Origin: Acidimicrobiia bacterium | GTDB taxonomy: Bacteria > Actinomycetota > Acidimicrobiia > Actinomarinales > Actinomarinaceae | Length of the DNA: 60,830 bases | Direction: 5' to 3' | NCBI GenBank assembly: GCA_028376655.1 | Contig: JAONAZ010000006.1 | Span: 1 to 60,830, forward strand | Shown here: one piece after another, positions 59,458-60,830 of the stretch | How positions within the stretch are numbered: the first letter of the stretch is position 1 | How the letters are laid out: the number at the start of each line of letters is the position of its first letter | Made by a program: the position numbers and the translations under genes | The notes under the pieces: model-generated | Seen by the model: the letters and a program-made list of their open reading frames with translations, nothing else | What the model was told of the DNA's origin: nothing | Database searches by the model: none

Positions 59458-60543
59458 TTATTTGCTAAGTGCTTGGTCAGAAAATATTACTTTTCCATTC
59501 ACAACTTCAGCATCATACCAATACTGTCTTGCGATGGTCATCATTTCAGAACTAAAGTAGTCTCCATTACAAGTACTAAAAATAGTTGCGTTTAATAAAA
59601 GCTCTTCATCAAGGTCGCCTCTTTGAACTAATAAATATAGACCTATCGCTGCTTTTTCAGCGATAGCGGGATCTTTAAATTCTGTTGTACTCTCTCCAAC
59701 AGCAATAATATGTTTTATAAACGTTAACCATTCTCCCATTAATTGTTCTTTTGGTATGTTTTGCAAAGTTGCTGTGGTCACCCAGGCAAAATAATTTGCA
59801 CCTCCTTCGACTAAAGCAAAGCTATCTTCTGGAGAATCTGAAAGAAGACAGTCATCTAAATAGGGTAGATGAATTTGTAATGCATGAAAAATTTCATGAA
59901 AAAATACAAACTGTAATTCTATAGGAATTTTCTTTCTCTCGGGATCTATGGTTATTATGACAGTTTTTTTGTTGGATAGTTCCGGGCATAATGCAGCCTG
60001 GACTTGCTGCCCTCCACCTATCTCAGCATAACGAGCAATCTCATAAGCTTGTTGTTCTACATTACACTCAGGACCATAAAATTCTAAAACTCTTTCATAT
60101 ATAGTTGAAACTTCATTCTCATTAAGGACGGGTTCAAAACCAGCTCCTCTGTAAGGAGTATCATTATTTTGAAGTTCACCAACATAATCCCCAACAGGAT
60201 AAATTATGAGAAGTGTTTCAATCTCTGTAGGTATAGTTTTGGATAATGCATAGTTGTAACATTGAATTAGATTCTCATCTGGTATGGATGAGAGATTAAC
60301 TAGGAATAATTCTTCTTTTGGTGGAGGTGCGTCAGGACATTCAAATGAAGAATATCTCTCTTCAAAAGGAACTAGAGGTGCAATAGATTCTTCCTCAAGA
60401 AGAGGATTCTGAACTACATATTTAGTTGTTGTAGTAGTAGAAGTAGCTTGCTCTACTGCTTGCTCAATTTGTTCTTGAATTTCTGATTCCGTTGGTCCAC
60501 AAGATACAAAGATAAGTAAAAGTACGAAGAATTTAGTATTCAT
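59458..60543 (-). CDS. Lipoprotein with HExxH zinc motif and Thr-rich linker
   Basis: This 361-residue protein has a lipobox IFVSC (Cys about residue 15), a short helical part (SEIQEQIEQAVEQA), then TSTTTTTK and a globular domain. The domain carries VFFHEIFHALQIH (HExxH, about residue 221) and a downstream FALVEGGANYFA that could supply the third, glutamate, ligand of a gluzincin-like site. It is probably a surface-anchored metallopeptidase. It is the only gene between tRNA fragments C and D, and its stop lies five bases from copy C. Confidence 0.7.
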   Translation of the reverse strand: MNTKFFVLLLIFVSCGPTESEIQEQIEQAVEQATSTTTTTKYVVQNPLLEEESIAPLVPFEERYSSFECPDAPPPKEELFLVNLSSIPDENLIQCYNYALSKTIPTEIETLLIIYPVGDYVGELQNNDTPYRGAGFEPVLNENEVSTIYERVLEFYGPECNVEQQAYEIARYAEIGGGQQVQAALCPELSNKKTVIITIDPERKKIPIELQFVFFHEIFHALQIHLPYLDDCLLSDSPEDSFALVEGGANYFAWVTTATLQNIPKEQLMGEWLTFIKHIIAVGESTTEFKDPAIAEKAAIGLYLLVQRGDLDEELLLNATIFSTCNGDYFSSEMMTIARQYWYDAEVVNGKVIFSDQALSK

Positions 60544-60569
60544 ATTCTAATTCTAATCATTTAAGCAAG

Positions 60570-60613
60570 GGCTCACAGGTTTAAATCCTGTAGCGCCTAC
60601 AGGGGTTTTTCAG
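60570..60613 (+). repeat. tRNA 3' fragment, copy D, with shared flank (right end of island unit)
   Basis: CTCACAGGTTTAAATCCTG, TAGCGCC and GGGGTTTTTCAG repeat the T arm, acceptor end and flank of copy A with about three changes. Similarity to copy A's flank continues more loosely to TTTAGTGTGAT about 90 bases on. Two ACCGCACA repeats (60640 and 60651) with an 11-base period follow, resembling recombinase arm sites. It is the outer right boundary seen here, but the sequence after it looks like yet another module. Confidence 0.7.
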
Positions 60614-60663
60614 TAATTAACCCAAATATTTATATGAAAACCGCACAATAACCGCACATTTAG

Positions 60664-60672
60664 TGTGATAAT
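60664..60672 (+). promoter_or_regulatory. Extended -10 promoter before the right-edge lipoprotein
   Basis: TGTGATAAT plus ATTTA ends near the GTG start at 60679, with no Shine-Dalgarno in between. The same string is found at 58270. It lies inside the region similar to the flank of tRNA copy A (TTTAGTGTGAT), so part of the promoter is brought by the element end. Confidence 0.5.
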
Positions 60673-60678
60673 ATTTAT

Positions 60679-60830
60679 GTGAAAAAACTTAATATCTTAA
60701 TATTATTTTTAATAATTTATTGTGTTGGGGGTGAAATTGCTGAAGAACCTACAACTACTTCGACTTCAACGACTGCTTCGACTTCAACGACTACTTCGAC
60801 TTCAACGACTACTACTGTTCCAGAAATCAT
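60679..60830 (+). CDS. Lipoprotein with Thr/Ser tandem-repeat linker (partial, runs off window)
   Basis: A GTG-started frame of 50 codons is open to the window end. A hydrophobic signal (ILILFLIIYC) gives a lipobox-like cysteine at about residue 15. A linker built from an 18-bp DNA unit repeated three times (60757-60810) encodes TTSTST-type repeats. It shares the lipobox plus Thr-rich linker design with the lipoproteins at 55543 and 59458. The functional domain lies outside the window. Confidence 0.65.
   Translation, partial: MKKLNILILFLIIYCVGGEIAEEPTTTSTSTTASTSTTTSTSTTTTVPEI

Noticed and set aside
59402-59460. Working tRNA-Val(UAC) at copy C
   Set aside because: Only the D-stem end, anticodon arm, T arm and 3' part exist. 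The sequence upstream is the promoter/leader of the opposite gene, with no 5' acceptor.
1-60830. CRISPR arrays, rRNA genes, insertion sequences or phage structural genes
   Set aside because: No regularly spaced repeats, rRNA signatures, transposase motifs or capsid/terminase/integrase frames were seen on either strand.

Overview
The window looks like a piece of a very AT-rich, streamlined marine actinobacterium, most like Candidatus Actinomarina (marine Actinomarinales). This placement is an inference. It rests on the low-GC text, tiny intergenic gaps, many overlapping genes, an actinobacterial-type proton-pump rhodopsin beside a class II photolyase, a SUF operon carrying a Rieske ferredoxin, and the typically actinobacterial order enolase - FtsB/DivIC - DUF501 - Ppx/GppA. 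No 16S or other RNA marker is present to settle it.

Region 1 (1-39.9 kb) is ordinary core genome. It opens with two pyruvate dehydrogenase complex genes (E1 alpha, cut by the left edge, and dihydrolipoamide dehydrogenase). A metallo-beta-lactamase-fold hydrolase and an acyl-CoA dehydrogenase follow. Iron-sulfur assembly is split in two: sufC1-sufS-sufE on the + strand and sufB-sufD-Rieske-sufC2 on the - strand, the latter running on into fumC and rpiB. Between them lies a nucleoside-type BMP lipoprotein plus ABC transporter (one ATPase, two permeases), a purine-type phosphoribosyltransferase, and an orphan protein resembling the helical domain of DNA-base hypermodification enzymes. Next come an M23 peptidase, an orphan DNA methyltransferase, a heterodimeric ABC exporter, a flavin-barrel/UbiA fusion with a UbiE-like methyltransferase (menaquinone), a TlpA-like/DsbB-like thiol redox pair, rhodopsin and photolyase. 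Two nearly identical CRP/FNR-like palindromes sit in front of rhodopsin and the UbiA fusion. The core part ends with a solute-binding protein, tRNA-Leu(UAA), ppx-DUF501-ftsB-eno-mazG, an SDR, pgsA, pth, rplY, a drug-type ABC-2 exporter and tRNA-Arg(CCU).

Region 2 (about 40.1-60.6 kb and beyond) is an accessory island. Its outer ends carry matching tRNA 3'-half fragments with a shared flank (40126-40192 and 60570-60613). Two further fragments of the same tRNA type lie inside (56530, 59402), along with a tRNA-Phe 3' fragment on the opposite strand (57866). The island therefore reads as several insertions stacked at one tRNA end, with no recombinase gene in view. The first 16.4 kb module is defence-rich: a complete type I restriction-modification system (hsdM, hsdS, hsdR), a two-gene DUF4011 + SF1 helicase/nuclease resembling the Hhe defence protein, and a Schlafen/AlbA_2 protein. 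It also holds an NrtR-like regulator divergent from a tight five-gene operon (Cys-rich protein, SGNH hydrolase, exported matrixin-like metalloprotease, zinc ribbon, membrane protein). The later modules are short and carry an SDR, small zinc-ribbon and membrane proteins, and lipoproteins with Thr-rich linkers.

Expression signals follow two styles. Some genes have a good Shine-Dalgarno (BMP, rhodopsin, Rieske, ABM-like). Others have a -10 box 6-10 nt before the start codon, suggesting leaderless mRNAs. Co-transcribed genes often overlap by exactly 8 nt. No CRISPR array, rRNA or insertion sequence was found.
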